This document shows, piece after piece, positions 15,916-25,232 of a DNA stretch of 64,000 bases. Position 1 is the first letter of the stretch. Every line of letters begins with the position of its first letter. Position numbers and translations under genes: made by a program. Source of the DNA: Saccharothrix tamanrassetensis (GTDB taxonomy: Bacteria > Actinomycetota > Actinomycetes > Mycobacteriales > Pseudonocardiaceae). The stretch covers positions 126,059 to 190,058 of the forward strand of contig NZ_JACHJN010000007.1 in the NCBI RefSeq assembly GCF_014203665.1, written 5' to 3'. The notes beneath the pieces are model-generated. The model ran no database searches. It had not been told where the DNA came from and worked only from the letters and a program-made list of their open reading frames with translations.

Positions 15916-18903
15916 TCATCGCGGTGCGGTCCCCCCGCCGAACGGCGCGAGCAATTCCTCCACAGTGGACAGACGTCCGTTCTTCATCACCTGGCGGATG
16001 TCCGACAGGGCGGCCACGTCACGGGACGGGTCGCCCTCGGTGAACACCAGGTCGGCGAGCTTGCCCTCCTCCACGCTGCCCAGGTCGTCCTCCACCCCGA
16101 GCTGCCGGGCGGACAGCAGGGTGGCGCTCTGCAACGCCTGGAACGGCGTGACGCCGTACTTCGCCATCGCCCGCAGGTTCAGGTGCAGGCTCACCGCCAT
16201 GCTGTCCAACGGCGCGTCGGTGCCCGCCAGCACGGTGCCGCCGGCCGCCAGCAGACGGGTGATCGTGCCGACGTCACGGCGTGCCTGCTCGGGCGTGCCG
16301 TCCAGGAACCCGCACGGCCCACGTCCCTGCGCGCACAGCAGCTTCGCGTACAGGGCCTGCCACTCCTGGGGGGTGTACAGGGTGCGCACCCTCGGGTCGT
16401 CGACCATGGCGGGGTCGTCGGCCAGCATCGAACCGGCGCTGAACAGCGTGGTGCTGAACGGCATCCCGCCGCGTGACGCGAGCTGGATCACGTCCTCGTA
16501 CACGCCCGCCCAGGACGCGTCGCGGGCGAACCCGAAGCCCCACTTCGACGGCCCGGCGAGGTGTTCCTTCATGTCCACGCCGTGCGCGAGGCCCGGGTAC
16601 AGGTAGTGCGAGGTGGTCGGGATGCCCAGGCGGTGCGCCCGCCCGGTCACCTCGGCCTGCCAGTCGAACGGGAACCGCTCGTAGGTCTTGACCAGGTCGT
16701 AGTCGAGTTCGCGGACCCTGGACAGCTCCAGCCCGAGCTGCTGCTCGCTGCGCACCGGCCGGGCGAACTCCCAGCCCACCCGCGAACCTTCCAGCATCTC
16801 GCCGGTCATGAAGAACCTGGGGCCGGTCCGGGCGCCGGCGTCCAGCGACTCCCGGTCCTCCAGCGCCCGGTACACCGGGTCGCCGGTGGAGCGGGTGGTG
16901 GTGATGCCGTAGGACAGCAGGAGCCTGCCCTGGCGGTCGCCGACGAACTTCGACCGCAGGTGCTGGTGGACGTGCATGTCCACCAAACCCGGCGTGACGG
17001 TGAGCCCGCTCGCGTCCACGAACCGCCGGCCGTCGCGCGGCCGGTCCGGGCGGTGCGGCTCGATCCGCTCGATGCGGTTGCCGTCGACCAGGATGTCCAC
17101 GTCGGTGCGCGGTTCGGCGTTGCGGCCGTCCCACAGGCGTCCGGCGTGGATCACCGTCCGGGTGTTCGGCCGGTCGCGGGTGTAGGCGAGGTCCACCGGC
17201 ACGTCGCGCGGCTTGCCGTTGTCCACGGCGGTCAACCGGAGCTTTCCGTTGTGCAGGTACAGCAACGTCTTCGCGTCACCCCAGCTCGGCGCGTCACTCG
17301 CCTCCCGGGTGACCTGCCGGGCCGGACCGGTCGGGTTGCCGCCGGGGCCGACCGGCAGCACCCAGATGGTGCTGTCCATGGAGAACGCGAGGAAGCGCCC
17401 GTCCGGCGACCAGATCGGGCCGTCGTCGCCGCGCGTCGACACCGAGCCGAACGGGGCGGGCTCGACGGTCTTCGTCGTCCCCGACGCCAGATCGGCCAGC
17501 ATGATCTGGTTGCGCTCCGACACGCTCACGGTGAGCGCGAGGGTCCTGCCGTCCGGCGACCACGACGGCCTGCCCGGCGCGTTCTGCGGACCCAGCACAC
17601 GGGTGGTCGCACCGCTCGCGACGTCGAGCGTGAAGGTCTGGTAGGCCTGGTCCTGGAAGGCCAGGGTGCGACCGTCCGGGGACCAGGTGGGCGCGACCTC
17701 TGCTCCGGGCGACGAGGTCACCCGTTGTTCGCGGCGGGAAGCCACGTCGAGCACGTACAGGTCCTCGGTGCCCGCCTTGTCCGAGGCGTAGGCGATCTTC
17801 GTGCCGTCCCGGGACCACGCCGGGTCGACCTCGTAGAACGGGTCTCGGGTCAGCTTCGTCGGCTTGCCGCCGATCGGCATCAGCCACAGGTCGTTGAGCG
17901 CCTTGAACACCACGGACCGGCCGTCCGGCGACAGCGCCGGACCGGCGATGCCGCGCACCCGCTGCGGCCGGCGGCTGTCGAAGTCGTATTCCTTGCGGTG
18001 GTAGCGATCCCGTTGGAGGGAGAACGTCGCCTTGAACGGCACGACCCGCGTGTCCCCGCTGCCGGCGTGGGAGACCGCGATGCGGCCGTTGGCGCCGTAG
18101 ATCAGCTCGTCGGCGGAGAGCCAGCGCGGCGGGAAGGCGAACACGTCGTTGTAGGTGCCGACCTGGCGCACCGCGCCGCCTTCGGCGACCGCGAGCGCCC
18201 GACCGCCCTGCCCGCCGCGGACGAACGCGAGCCTGCGCCCGTCCGGCGACCACGACGGAGCCGCGATCAGCCCCGGCGAGGCCGGGACCACCGTCCGCAC
18301 GGCCCCGGTCGCCAGGTCGACGCTCTCCACCGTGTTGCCCTGGACGTAGGCGATGCTCCGGCCGTCCGGCGCCCAGGTGGGCTGGGCTTCGCGGGTGGCG
18401 GCGGTCGTGATCCGCTTCAGCGCGCCGGACCGCACGTCCACGGTCCAGACGTCCTCGGTGCCCTCGCGGTCCGAGGTGAACGCGATCCGCTCGCCGTCCG
18501 GCGACCAGGCCGGGTAGAGGTCGTCGTACTCGCCGCGGGTCAGCGTCCGGGGGTTCCGGCCGTCCGCCGTCACGGTGCGGATGTGGAACATGCCGTCCAC
18601 GAAGGACTGGATCGCGATCCGGCTGCCGTCCGGGGAGAACACCGGCCAGAACGGGTCGAGGAAGTCCTCGCCGATCGGCGTGGCCGTGCCACCGGAGCGC
18701 GGCATCGAGAACAGCTGTCCTTGGAGGTCGAAGACGATCGTGCCGTCACGTGGGGACACCGCCACGGCGAGGTTGGTGCCCTCGCTCACGGTGACCGTGG
18801 TGGGCGGCCGGTGGCCCCGCGCCTCGGCGGCGGTCGCCGAGGACACCGCGAGGACGCACACCAGCGCCACGCCGCCGAAGCGGCGGAGATCGGCTGTACG
18901 CAT
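15916..18903 (-). CDS. Exported amidohydrolase with N-terminal TolB-like propeller
   Basis: A 995-aa protein. A signal peptide (FGGVALVCVLAVSSATAAEA) is followed by a long PD40/TolB beta-propeller with many SPDGxxIAF-type blades (about residues 40-600). A C-terminal amidohydrolase domain (about 610-990) follows, with the metal-binding HxH pair H644/H646 in LVDMHVHQH and a late AGTDAPLD aspartate motif. Fusions of this type are exported metal-dependent hydrolases of unknown substrate, often annotated as imidazolonepropionase- or peptidase-like. The ATG at 18903 has a strong AAGGAG ribosome site 8 nt away. It lies 62 bp downstream of the PQQ-type propeller gene and is probably cotranscribed with it. 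One TCCACAGTGGA palindrome sits near its 3' end. Confidence 0.9.
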   Translation of the reverse strand: MRTADLRRFGGVALVCVLAVSSATAAEARGHRPPTTVTVSEGTNLAVAVSPRDGTIVFDLQGQLFSMPRSGGTATPIGEDFLDPFWPVFSPDGSRIAIQSFVDGMFHIRTVTADGRNPRTLTRGEYDDLYPAWSPDGERIAFTSDREGTEDVWTVDVRSGALKRITTAATREAQPTWAPDGRSIAYVQGNTVESVDLATGAVRTVVPASPGLIAAPSWSPDGRRLAFVRGGQGGRALAVAEGGAVRQVGTYNDVFAFPPRWLSADELIYGANGRIAVSHAGSGDTRVVPFKATFSLQRDRYHRKEYDFDSRRPQRVRGIAGPALSPDGRSVVFKALNDLWLMPIGGKPTKLTRDPFYEVDPAWSRDGTKIAYASDKAGTEDLYVLDVASRREQRVTSSPGAEVAPTWSPDGRTLAFQDQAYQTFTLDVASGATTRVLGPQNAPGRPSWSPDGRTLALTVSVSERNQIMLADLASGTTKTVEPAPFGSVSTRGDDGPIWSPDGRFLAFSMDSTIWVLPVGPGGNPTGPARQVTREASDAPSWGDAKTLLYLHNGKLRLTAVDNGKPRDVPVDLAYTRDRPNTRTVIHAGRLWDGRNAEPRTDVDILVDGNRIERIEPHRPDRPRDGRRFVDASGLTVTPGLVDMHVHQHLRSKFVGDRQGRLLLSYGITTTRSTGDPVYRALEDRESLDAGARTGPRFFMTGEMLEGSRVGWEFARPVRSEQQLGLELSRVRELDYDLVKTYERFPFDWQAEVTGRAHRLGIPTTSHYLYPGLAHGVDMKEHLAGPSKWGFGFARDASWAGVYEDVIQLASRGGMPFSTTLFSAGSMLADDPAMVDDPRVRTLYTPQEWQALYAKLLCAQGRGPCGFLDGTPEQARRDVGTITRLLAAGGTVLAGTDAPLDSMAVSLHLNLRAMAKYGVTPFQALQSATLLSARQLGVEDDLGSVEEGKLADLVFTEGDPSRDVAALSDIRQVMKNGRLSTVEELLAPFGGGTAPR
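15959..15969. repeat. Palindrome TCCACAGTGGA
   Basis: Third copy of the TCCAC-W-GTGGA palindrome, near the 3' end of the amidohydrolase gene. Confidence 0.7.
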
Positions 18904-18965
18904 CTTGGGAACTCCTTGCGCTGGCGCGGTCGCACCGGGTGGTCCCGGTGCGACCGCGGCGAAGG

Positions 18966-20546
18966 TCAGAGTCCGAACGCGAGCAGGACGTTGCCGTGGT
19001 CGCTCGGGTAGGAGGGCCAGTAGCCGGACTGGACGTAGAGCATCCCGTTGGCGACCACCGCGCCCCCGTTGCCGGAGATCGAGCTGCCGCTCCCGGTCAA
19101 CCCGTTGACGCCCTCGAAGTCGCGGATCGTGTCGAACTCCCAGCGCACCTTGCCGGTCGTCGAGTCGTAGATCCGCATCTTGCCGTCGTTGCTGCCCTCG
19201 TACACCAGGCCGGGACTGGTGGTCACGGCCGGTGTGTGGGCGAGTTGGCACACCCTCGGGTGCTTCGCCGCACCGCCGGTGGTGCAGCCGTCGGCCGGGT
19301 TGGGCGTCTGCCACACCACGTCGCCGTTCGCCGGGTCCAGCGAGAACACCGTGCCGGGGTTGGCCATGTACGTCGCCATGTAGAGCCGTTTGCCGTCGAA
19401 GCTGCTGCCCCACTGGATGCCGCTCAACCCGCCGCCGGGCATCGGTGTCGACAGCTGCCGCCGCCACGACACCTCGCCGGTCTTCGCGTCGAACACGTGG
19501 TAGACGCCGCTCTTCTGGCCGATGCCGACCATGGTCCTGCCGTTGGCCCGAAACAACGTCGGCGTCGCGCCGAGGTCGTAGTCCAGCGCGGTGCCGTCCT
19601 TCTGGCCGGGGCAGTAGCCCTCCGCGTCCGGGAAGCCGCACAGCAGCCGCCACGTGTCCGCCTTGGTGACCTGCTGCTTCCAGCGCGCGTTGCCGGTGCG
19701 GGCGTCCAGCGCCAGCAGGGTGTCGAAGTCACCGGTGGTGCCGGAGTACAGGTTGCCGGTGCCGACGTAGAGCGTGTCGGTGCGCTCGTCGATGACCGGC
19801 GAACTCCACACGCCCGCACCGGACGGCTCGTATCGCGTCGCACCGCTGGGCCACGTGCCGACCGCCTGCGGCTCCGGGGTGGTGAAGTAGCGCCACGCCA
19901 GGTTGCCCGTGTCGGCGTCGAACGAGTCGACGTGGCCGCGGAACGTGCAGCACGGGTAGTTGCGGTCGGGGTTGATGTTCTCGGCGCTGGACGCGCCGAC
20001 GTAGATGCGGCCTTCGTGGTAGACCGGCGAACTGGTGTGCATCCCGGACGCGTGCGGCTCGGTGTCCTTGGCCCAAACGACCCGCCCGGTGCGCTGTTCC
20101 AGCGCGTACAGGAAGCCGCCGTTGTCGCCGAAGTACACCTTGCCGCGGGCCACGGTCGGCCCGTCGATCACCACTCCCCCGGTGTTCACCGTGCCGAGGT
20201 CGAACGTCCACCGGGTGGCCCCGGTCCTGGCGTCCAGGGCGTGGAACTTGCCGTCCGGGCTGCCGAAGTAGATGCCGCCGTCCGCCACCGCGGGCTGGCT
20301 CTTCGCCGGAAACCCGTTCTTCGGATAAGCGAAAGCCCACTTCAACTTCAGTTTCCCGACCGACCACGGGGCGATCCGGCGTTCCGCCGAGGCGAATCGC
20401 GAACCGGACTTGTCGCCGGTCCAGGTCGGCCAATCACCCGGCCGGTGACCGCCCGGTTCACCGCCGGCGGAGGCCGCGCCGCCGAGCAGCAGCGCGACCA
20501 CACCCACCCCTGCCGAGATGCGATGTTTTCCTTTGAGCACAGGCAC
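18966..20546 (-). CDS. Exported PQQ-binding-like beta-propeller protein
   Basis: A 526-aa protein with an N-terminal signal peptide (ISAGVGVVALLLGGAASAGG) and a full propeller of PQQ-dehydrogenase type. Its blades include KFHALDARTGATRWTFD, FLYALEQRTGRVVWAKD and LLALDARTGNARWKQQV. The fold matches PQQ-dependent alcohol or polyvinyl-alcohol dehydrogenases. I see no cytochrome c CxxCH motif, and the PNYPCC-type vicinal cysteines (PCCTFRG) are the only pair visible. Whether it binds PQQ is unknown. GTG at 20546 is chosen because GAGAGGAG lies just upstream. It probably heads a two-gene transcript with the exported amidohydrolase. Confidence 0.85.
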   Translation of the reverse strand: MPVLKGKHRISAGVGVVALLLGGAASAGGEPGGHRPGDWPTWTGDKSGSRFASAERRIAPWSVGKLKLKWAFAYPKNGFPAKSQPAVADGGIYFGSPDGKFHALDARTGATRWTFDLGTVNTGGVVIDGPTVARGKVYFGDNGGFLYALEQRTGRVVWAKDTEPHASGMHTSSPVYHEGRIYVGASSAENINPDRNYPCCTFRGHVDSFDADTGNLAWRYFTTPEPQAVGTWPSGATRYEPSGAGVWSSPVIDERTDTLYVGTGNLYSGTTGDFDTLLALDARTGNARWKQQVTKADTWRLLCGFPDAEGYCPGQKDGTALDYDLGATPTLFRANGRTMVGIGQKSGVYHVFDAKTGEVSWRRQLSTPMPGGGLSGIQWGSSFDGKRLYMATYMANPGTVFSLDPANGDVVWQTPNPADGCTTGGAAKHPRVCQLAHTPAVTTSPGLVYEGSNDGKMRIYDSTTGKVRWEFDTIRDFEGVNGLTGSGSSISGNGGAVVANGMLYVQSGYWPSYPSDHGNVLLAFGL

Positions 20547-20641
20547 GTCCACTCCTCTCGGTGGGCGGCCTGGCACTCAACGTAGTGGGTTCCGACGCGG
20601 TTTCCCTCCTCCAAACAAACTAAATCGCGAAACGAGACGAG

Positions 20642-21661
20642 CTATCCCCGTTCGGACTGATAGCGGGCACCCGCCGCGCGCAGGCGCGAATGCACCCCGT
20701 CAAATACCACAGCACCCGAAAGAATGGCCTTGGGCAGTTTCGCGAGCATGGTGTAGTTGGTGTCCACCACGTTGCCCGCGGGCGCCAGACCCGCCTGGCT
20801 CACCAGCTGGTACGCGTCCAGGGCGTCCAGGCCGAGCAGGTCCGCGGTCCAGCCGACCAGGTCGTGCTGGCTGATCCGGAACGCGTCCTCCAGCGGGCGG
20901 GCCGAGCCGGTCGACATCAGGAACTCGTCGTCCTCCAGCCGGGGCCACGCGGTCGACGCGCCCTTGATCAGGTCGACCACGATCACCGTGGACATGGCGG
21001 CCTCCACCGCCGTGCCGCACACCTCGCCCTCGCCCTGCCGGCAGTGGCCGTCGCCGATGGAGATCAGCGCACCGGGGACGTTCACGCCGAAGTACGCCGT
21101 GGTGCCCGCGCGCATCTCCGGGGTGTCCATGTTCCCGCCGTGCGCGCCGGGGGTGATGCTCATGATCACCTCACCGGCCGCGGGCGCGACGCCGACGGTG
21201 CCGTGCATCGGGTCCAGCGGCAGCTCGACCTCGAAGTCGCCCTGCCGGGCGTGGAACCGGCACACGCCCCGGTCCACGTCCACGTCGTAGACCCACACCC
21301 GCTCCGGCAGGGCGTCGTGCAGCATCGCCGTGGTGTGGGTCGTGGTCAGCGCGCCGAAGTGCGGGAACGTCGTGGAGACCGCCCAGTCGCGGGTCGGCCG
21401 GATGTCCACGAAGTGCACCGCCACCGTGTCGCCCGGTTCCGCCCCCTCCACCGCGATCGGCCCGGTGACCGGGTTCAGGTAGGGGAACTCGCACACCCGG
21501 CTCGGCAGGTCGTCCACCCCACGCACGGCGCCGCCGAAGCAGTCCTCGGTGGTCAGCTCGACCACCGTGCCCGGCTTGACGGTCAGCAGCGGCTCCCGCC
21601 CGCCGAAGGCGTACCCCAGGTCGGACCGTTCCGGGTGCAGCCGCACGACCTCGATGCTCAC
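20642..21661 (-). CDS. Acetamidase/formamidase family amidohydrolase
   Basis: A 339-aa enzyme of the FmdA/AmdA family, which hydrolyses short-chain amides such as formamide to ammonia and a carboxylate. Family features include GxxVELTTEDCFGG, TGPIAVEGAEPGDTVAVHF, DPMHGTVGVAP, the glycine-rich PGAHGGNMDTPE segment and IGDGHCRQGEGEVCGTA. It has no signal peptide, so it acts in the cytosol. GTG at 21661 overlaps the permease stop (GTGA), coupling uptake and hydrolysis. The adjacent AmiC-like sensor and permease support a nitrogen-scavenging amide pathway; the true substrate could be a larger amide. Confidence 0.92.
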   Translation of the reverse strand: MSIEVVRLHPERSDLGYAFGGREPLLTVKPGTVVELTTEDCFGGAVRGVDDLPSRVCEFPYLNPVTGPIAVEGAEPGDTVAVHFVDIRPTRDWAVSTTFPHFGALTTTHTTAMLHDALPERVWVYDVDVDRGVCRFHARQGDFEVELPLDPMHGTVGVAPAAGEVIMSITPGAHGGNMDTPEMRAGTTAYFGVNVPGALISIGDGHCRQGEGEVCGTAVEAAMSTVIVVDLIKGASTAWPRLEDDEFLMSTGSARPLEDAFRISQHDLVGWTADLLGLDALDAYQLVSQAGLAPAGNVVDTNYTMLAKLPKAILSGAVVFDGVHSRLRAAGARYQSERG

Positions 21662-23070
21662 TTGCCGTCCTCCTCGTTCCCGACGTTCTCCACGTTCCCA
21701 CCGACGCCGGCGAGCTCCGGCCGCCGGCCCGCCACGAGCAGGCCGACCAGCACGACCGCGCCGACGCCGAGCCACACGAACCCGACGGTCTGCGCCGCCA
21801 CCTTCGCGTTGATCACCACGTACGCCAGGATCCCGAACCCGACGGCCGGGGCGATCAGGTGCTTCCACCAGTTCCGGCTGCGGCGGCGGATCACGTAGTG
21901 GGTGACCACCGACACGTGCAGCACCAGGAAGGCGGTCATCGCCCCGAAGTTCACCAGCGAGCTGAGCAGCGTGATCCCGTCCTCGCGGGACTGCATGTAC
22001 AGGCCGAGCACCAACGACACGCCCGCCACCAGCAGCGTGGCGTTGACCGGGATGCGGCGCGTCGGGTGCACCCTGGCCAGGAACTTCGGCAGCTGCCGGT
22101 CCCGCGCCATCGCGAACAGCAGCCGCGACGTCGCCGCCTGCGCCACCAGCGAGTTGGCGAACCCCCACGACACCGCCGTCGCCGCCGCGGTCAACGTGGC
22201 CAGCCAGCCGCCGCCGGCCGCCCGCGCCGCGTCGTAGAACGCCGTGCCGCCGCTGTCGCCGTTGGCGATCAGGCCGTCCGGGTCGGGCACGAGCAGTGCC
22301 GCCACCCAGGTCTGCACGATGAACAGCAGGCCGGTCACCACCAGCGCGGCCACCATCGACCGGCCGATGGCGCGGGCGGAGTCGCGGTTCTCCTCGGCCA
22401 GCGTGGAGATGCCGTCGAACCCCAGGAAGCTGAGCACCGCGATGGACACCGCGCCGAACACCAGCGACCACGAGAAGGTGCCGCTGTTGAACAGCGGATC
22501 GAAGCTGAAGCCGCGGCCCTTGCCCTGGGTGAGCGCCACCACGCCGATCACCAGGAAGATCGCCAGGATGATCAGCTGCGCCACCAGCATGACCCGGTTG
22601 ACCTTGGCGGTCATCTCGATGCCCAGGTAGTTGACGGCGGTGTTGAGCAGCACGAACGCCACCAGCCACAGCCACACCGGGACGGCCGGCAACAGCGAGT
22701 TCATCGCCACGCCCGCGATCAGGTAGAGCAAGCCCGGCACCAGCACGTAGTCCAGCAGGATCATCCACCCGGCCAGGAACCCGACCGGTGCGCCGATCCC
22801 GCGTCCCGCGTAGGTGTAGACCGAACCGGCGATCGGGAACGCCTTGGACATCTGCGCGTACGAGCCGGCCGTGAACAGCATGGCGAGCATGCCGATGGCG
22901 TAGGCGAGCGCGACCATCCCGCCCGAGCCCTGGAACACGCTGCCGAAGATGCCGAACGGGGCGATCGGCACCATGAAGATCAGGCCGTAGACCAACAGGT
23001 CCTTGAAACCCAGGGACCGCCGCAGTTCCTGGGTGTAGCCGTAACTCTCGAGTGCCGGGTCCTGGGCCAT
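21658..23070 (-). CDS. APC-family amino-acid/amide permease
   Basis: A 470-aa integral membrane protein with about 12-13 hydrophobic helices. It starts with the APC-superfamily pattern LGFKDLLVYGLIFMVPIAPF and contains GSVYTYAGRGIG and FLGFDGISTLAEE, typical of amino acid/polyamine/organocation transporters. The ATG at 23070 has an excellent AGGAGG site 5 nt away. It is translationally coupled to the formamidase, so it probably imports the amide or a related nitrogen compound. The paired TTCC-N4-GGAA element lies 48 bp upstream of the start, where it could control the whole transcript. Confidence 0.92.
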   Translation of the reverse strand: MAQDPALESYGYTQELRRSLGFKDLLVYGLIFMVPIAPFGIFGSVFQGSGGMVALAYAIGMLAMLFTAGSYAQMSKAFPIAGSVYTYAGRGIGAPVGFLAGWMILLDYVLVPGLLYLIAGVAMNSLLPAVPVWLWLVAFVLLNTAVNYLGIEMTAKVNRVMLVAQLIILAIFLVIGVVALTQGKGRGFSFDPLFNSGTFSWSLVFGAVSIAVLSFLGFDGISTLAEENRDSARAIGRSMVAALVVTGLLFIVQTWVAALLVPDPDGLIANGDSGGTAFYDAARAAGGGWLATLTAAATAVSWGFANSLVAQAATSRLLFAMARDRQLPKFLARVHPTRRIPVNATLLVAGVSLVLGLYMQSREDGITLLSSLVNFGAMTAFLVLHVSVVTHYVIRRRSRNWWKHLIAPAVGFGILAYVVINAKVAAQTVGFVWLGVGAVVLVGLLVAGRRPELAGVGGNVENVGNEEDGK

Positions 23071-23117
23071 GCCGTCCTCCTGCCACGCGCTGGTCCGGCG
23101 AAGCCTAGACAGGCTCC

Positions 23118-23144
23118 TTCCATTTGGAAAGATTCCGTATGGAA
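23118..23144. promoter_or_regulatory. Duplicated operator TTCC-N4-GGAA upstream of permease-amidase operon
   Basis: Two dyads, TTCCATTTGGAA (23118-23129) and TTCCGTATGGAA (23133-23144), are separated by AGA, so their centres are 15 bp apart. The first has 5-bp arms and the second 4-bp arms. The element is AT-rich against a GC-rich background and lies 48 bp upstream of the permease ATG. Tandem dyads suggest cooperative binding of a dimeric regulator; the MarR protein encoded at 24504 is the nearest candidate (inference). Confidence 0.65.
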
Positions 23145-23214
23145 GTATTTTTCGCCCCGGTCGACCCCAGGTCACCACAGGTCATCGGGCGGTGACCACC
23201 GGTCGATCGGAGGG

Positions 23215-23340
23215 CAGTCGGTGTCCTACGGTCGCGTCCCACGGTCGATGTCCCACGGCGGTGTTCGGCAGGTGGGTGTCCGCAGTCGGTGTTCCGCCGG
23301 TCGGTGTTCCGCAGCGTCGGTGCCCCGGTCGGCGCTGCGG
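23215..23340. repeat. Degenerate GTCGGTGTTCC-type repeats
   Basis: Between the permease promoter and the AmiC-like gene, a short motif close to GTCGGTGTTCCGC recurs about 8 times at 13-18 bp spacing with substitutions (for example AGTCGGTGTCC, CGGTCGATGTCC, AGTCGGTGTTCCGC, CGTCGGTGCCCC). It looks like a decayed tandem array. No open reading frame here is convincing. Confidence 0.5.
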
Positions 23341-23343
23341 AGG

Positions 23344-24456
23344 TCAGAGCGGGGCGATCACCGTGAGGTCCAGCCCGTCCGCCCGCGCGAGGAACCCGCC
23401 CGATCGCGGCGGCCCCAGTGGCGCGGCGGCCCACGCGCCCCGATCGGCCGAGGCGAGCAGCGCCGCCGTCCCCGGCTGCGCGCCGGCGGGGGTCAACCGA
23501 CCCGCAGCGGCCAGTGCGGCGGCCAGGTGCACCCCGTCGTAGCAGCCCTCGGCGTAGGCGTCGAGCACCGGAGCCCGCCCGCCGAACAGCGCCCGGTGTC
23601 GCTCGGCCAGCGCGATCCGCCGCTCGTCACCCTGCCCGGCGAACGACCGCATCGCCGCGTACAGCTCACCGGTGTCGTCGCCACCGGCCGCCAGCAGGCC
23701 GTTCTCCTCCAGCGAACCGGACAGCCGCACCACCCGCCCGGCCGGCGGCGACGCGGTGAACGCCCGGTTGAACAGCACCAGGTCCCGACCGACCAGGCTG
23801 AGCAGCACCGCGTCCGCCCGCACCCGGTCCAGCGCGGCCACGATCTCCTCCGCGTCGAACGCCGGCCCCTGGAACGGCACCAGCCGGGCCGCCACGACCT
23901 CCGCGCCGAGGCTGCGCACGATGCCCGCGGCGACCCGGTGCACCGCGCGCGGCCAGATGTAGTCGCTGCCGACCAGCGCCCAGCGCCGCAGCCGGCGCCG
24001 CTCCACCAGCCACCGCACGGCGGGCGCGAGCTGACGGCCCGGCGAGTCGCCGAGCAGCACCACGCCGGGCCGTCGCGAACCGCCCTCGTGCGGCGGGGTG
24101 AAGATGTAGGGCACCCGTCCGCCCAGCGCGGCCTCCAGCGCCCGGTGCACGTCGCTGGTGTGGAACCCGACGAACGCGTCCACCAGCCCGAGCAGGCCGG
24201 ACGCGTCCCGCGCCACCTCGTGCGGCAGCCTCCCGGCGTCCACCAGCACGAGCTGCACCTGCCGTCCGGCGACGCCCGAGACGTTCAGCTCGGTGGCCGC
24301 CAGCGACGCCGCGAGCAGCCCGGACGGCCCGGTCAGCCCGAGCGCGCCGGACAGCGGCAGCAGCAGGCCGAGCCGCAGCACGCCCGGATCGGGACCGTCC
24401 ACGACCACCTCCAGGCGGTCGCGCACCACCGTGCGCACGACCGCCGAGGAGTCCAT
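23344..24456 (-). CDS. AmiC-like cytosolic amide-sensor (type 1 periplasmic-binding fold)
   Basis: A 370-aa protein with the Leu/Ile/Val-binding type 1 fold: LRLGLLLPLSGALGLTGPSG, ELNVSGVAGRQVQLVLVDAG and VPYIFTPPHEGG. It has no signal peptide or lipobox, unlike transport binding proteins, which matches AmiC of Pseudomonas, the cytosolic ligand sensor of the amidase operon. It lies beside the formamidase/permease operon, supporting amide sensing. No AmiR antiterminator is present; a MarR regulator is encoded divergently 47 bp away, so the signalling partner may differ from the classical system. Start: ATG at 24456. Confidence 0.78.
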   Translation of the reverse strand: MDSSAVVRTVVRDRLEVVVDGPDPGVLRLGLLLPLSGALGLTGPSGLLAASLAATELNVSGVAGRQVQLVLVDAGRLPHEVARDASGLLGLVDAFVGFHTSDVHRALEAALGGRVPYIFTPPHEGGSRRPGVVLLGDSPGRQLAPAVRWLVERRRLRRWALVGSDYIWPRAVHRVAAGIVRSLGAEVVAARLVPFQGPAFDAEEIVAALDRVRADAVLLSLVGRDLVLFNRAFTASPPAGRVVRLSGSLEENGLLAAGGDDTGELYAAMRSFAGQGDERRIALAERHRALFGGRAPVLDAYAEGCYDGVHLAAALAAAGRLTPAGAQPGTAALLASADRGAWAAAPLGPPRSGGFLARADGLDLTVIAPL

Positions 24457-24503
24457 GGACGGACAGTATGCTCGCTGACGAGTCCCCCGGCGAAAGGCTC
24501 GTC

Positions 24504-24929
24504 ATGCCTGATCAGCACCGCCCCCGCCTCGCCCGCGCGGACTTGGTCGACCTGCTCACCCGCACCCAGCGCGCACTGGTCCGCGACCTCGGTTCGGTGC
24601 TGGAGGAGGAAGGCGTCACCGTCGACCAGTGGCGGGTGCTGCGCGCGCTGGCGGACGAGGAGCGCTCCATGGGCGAGCTGGCCGGCGCGCTGGAGATCCC
24701 GCACCCCACGCTCACCCGCATCGTGGACACCCTGGTCGACTCGGCGTTCCTCTACCGCTCGCAGTCCGAAGAGGACCGGCGCAAGGTCTCCGTGCACGTG
24801 TCCGACCTCGGCCAGGACAAGCTGGACCGCCTGGAGTCCCTCGCCGCGGCCCACGAGCGCGCCTTGGCCGACCGGCTCGGTCCGGACACCGTGGCCGACC
24901 TGGCGACGCTCCTGCGCGGCCTCGTGTAG
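24504..24929 (+). CDS. MarR-family transcriptional regulator
   Basis: A 141-aa winged-helix protein. LEEEGVTVDQWRVLRALADE is followed by the MarR DNA-binding region MGELAGALEIPHPTLTRIVD and a wing with EDRRKVSVHVSD. These proteins are dimeric repressors or activators usually released by small ligands. The ATG at 24504 has GAAAGG upstream. It is divergent from the AmiC-like sensor and is the best candidate to bind the TTCC-N4-GGAA repeats controlling the permease-formamidase operon, although this is inference. The 47-bp divergent gap must hold both promoters. Confidence 0.9.
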   Translation: MPDQHRPRLARADLVDLLTRTQRALVRDLGSVLEEEGVTVDQWRVLRALADEERSMGELAGALEIPHPTLTRIVDTLVDSAFLYRSQSEEDRRKVSVHVSDLGQDKLDRLESLAAAHERALADRLGPDTVADLATLLRGLV

Positions 24930-25088
24930 CCGGAGGAGCCCCGCACCGATCGTGCGACCACGCGCTCCAAAGGTGCACGTGAAGCCGACCCGGGAGCACG
25001 GCACCCGCACGCCGGTCGGCTGCGGAATGCACCCGGTCGGGCGACGGATCGAGTCGACGATCGGGTGTTGTCGCCGCGACCTGCGGCC

Positions 25089-25232
25089 TCAGTCCGCGTC
25101 GTCCTCCCGGCGTCGCGAGTCGTCCACCACCGGCAGCGGGGTGGTGGCCGCCTCCGCGGCGGCTTCCGCGTCGATCACCAGTTCCGGCCCGCCCCACTGC
25201 CGTTCGGCGGACCCCAGGCGGTGCTTGCCCAT
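25089..25232 (-). CDS. Possible small protein, 47 aa
   Basis: An ATG at 25232 preceded by GGGGAG at 6 nt opens a 47-codon frame ending in TGA at 25089. The peptide begins MGKHRLGSAERQWGGPELV, has an Ala/Glu helical centre and ends with an acidic-basic tail (RRREDDAD). It is not a shadow of a larger gene; the 415-bp gap 24930-25344 otherwise holds nothing I can support. An 11-bp direct repeat, CCCCTCGTGCT, lies at 25241-25262 just upstream. It is divergent from the MFS transporter. The function is unknown, and it could be chance, as such frames arise easily at high GC. Confidence 0.45.
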   Translation of the reverse strand: MGKHRLGSAERQWGGPELVIDAEAAAEAATTPLPVVDDSRRREDDAD

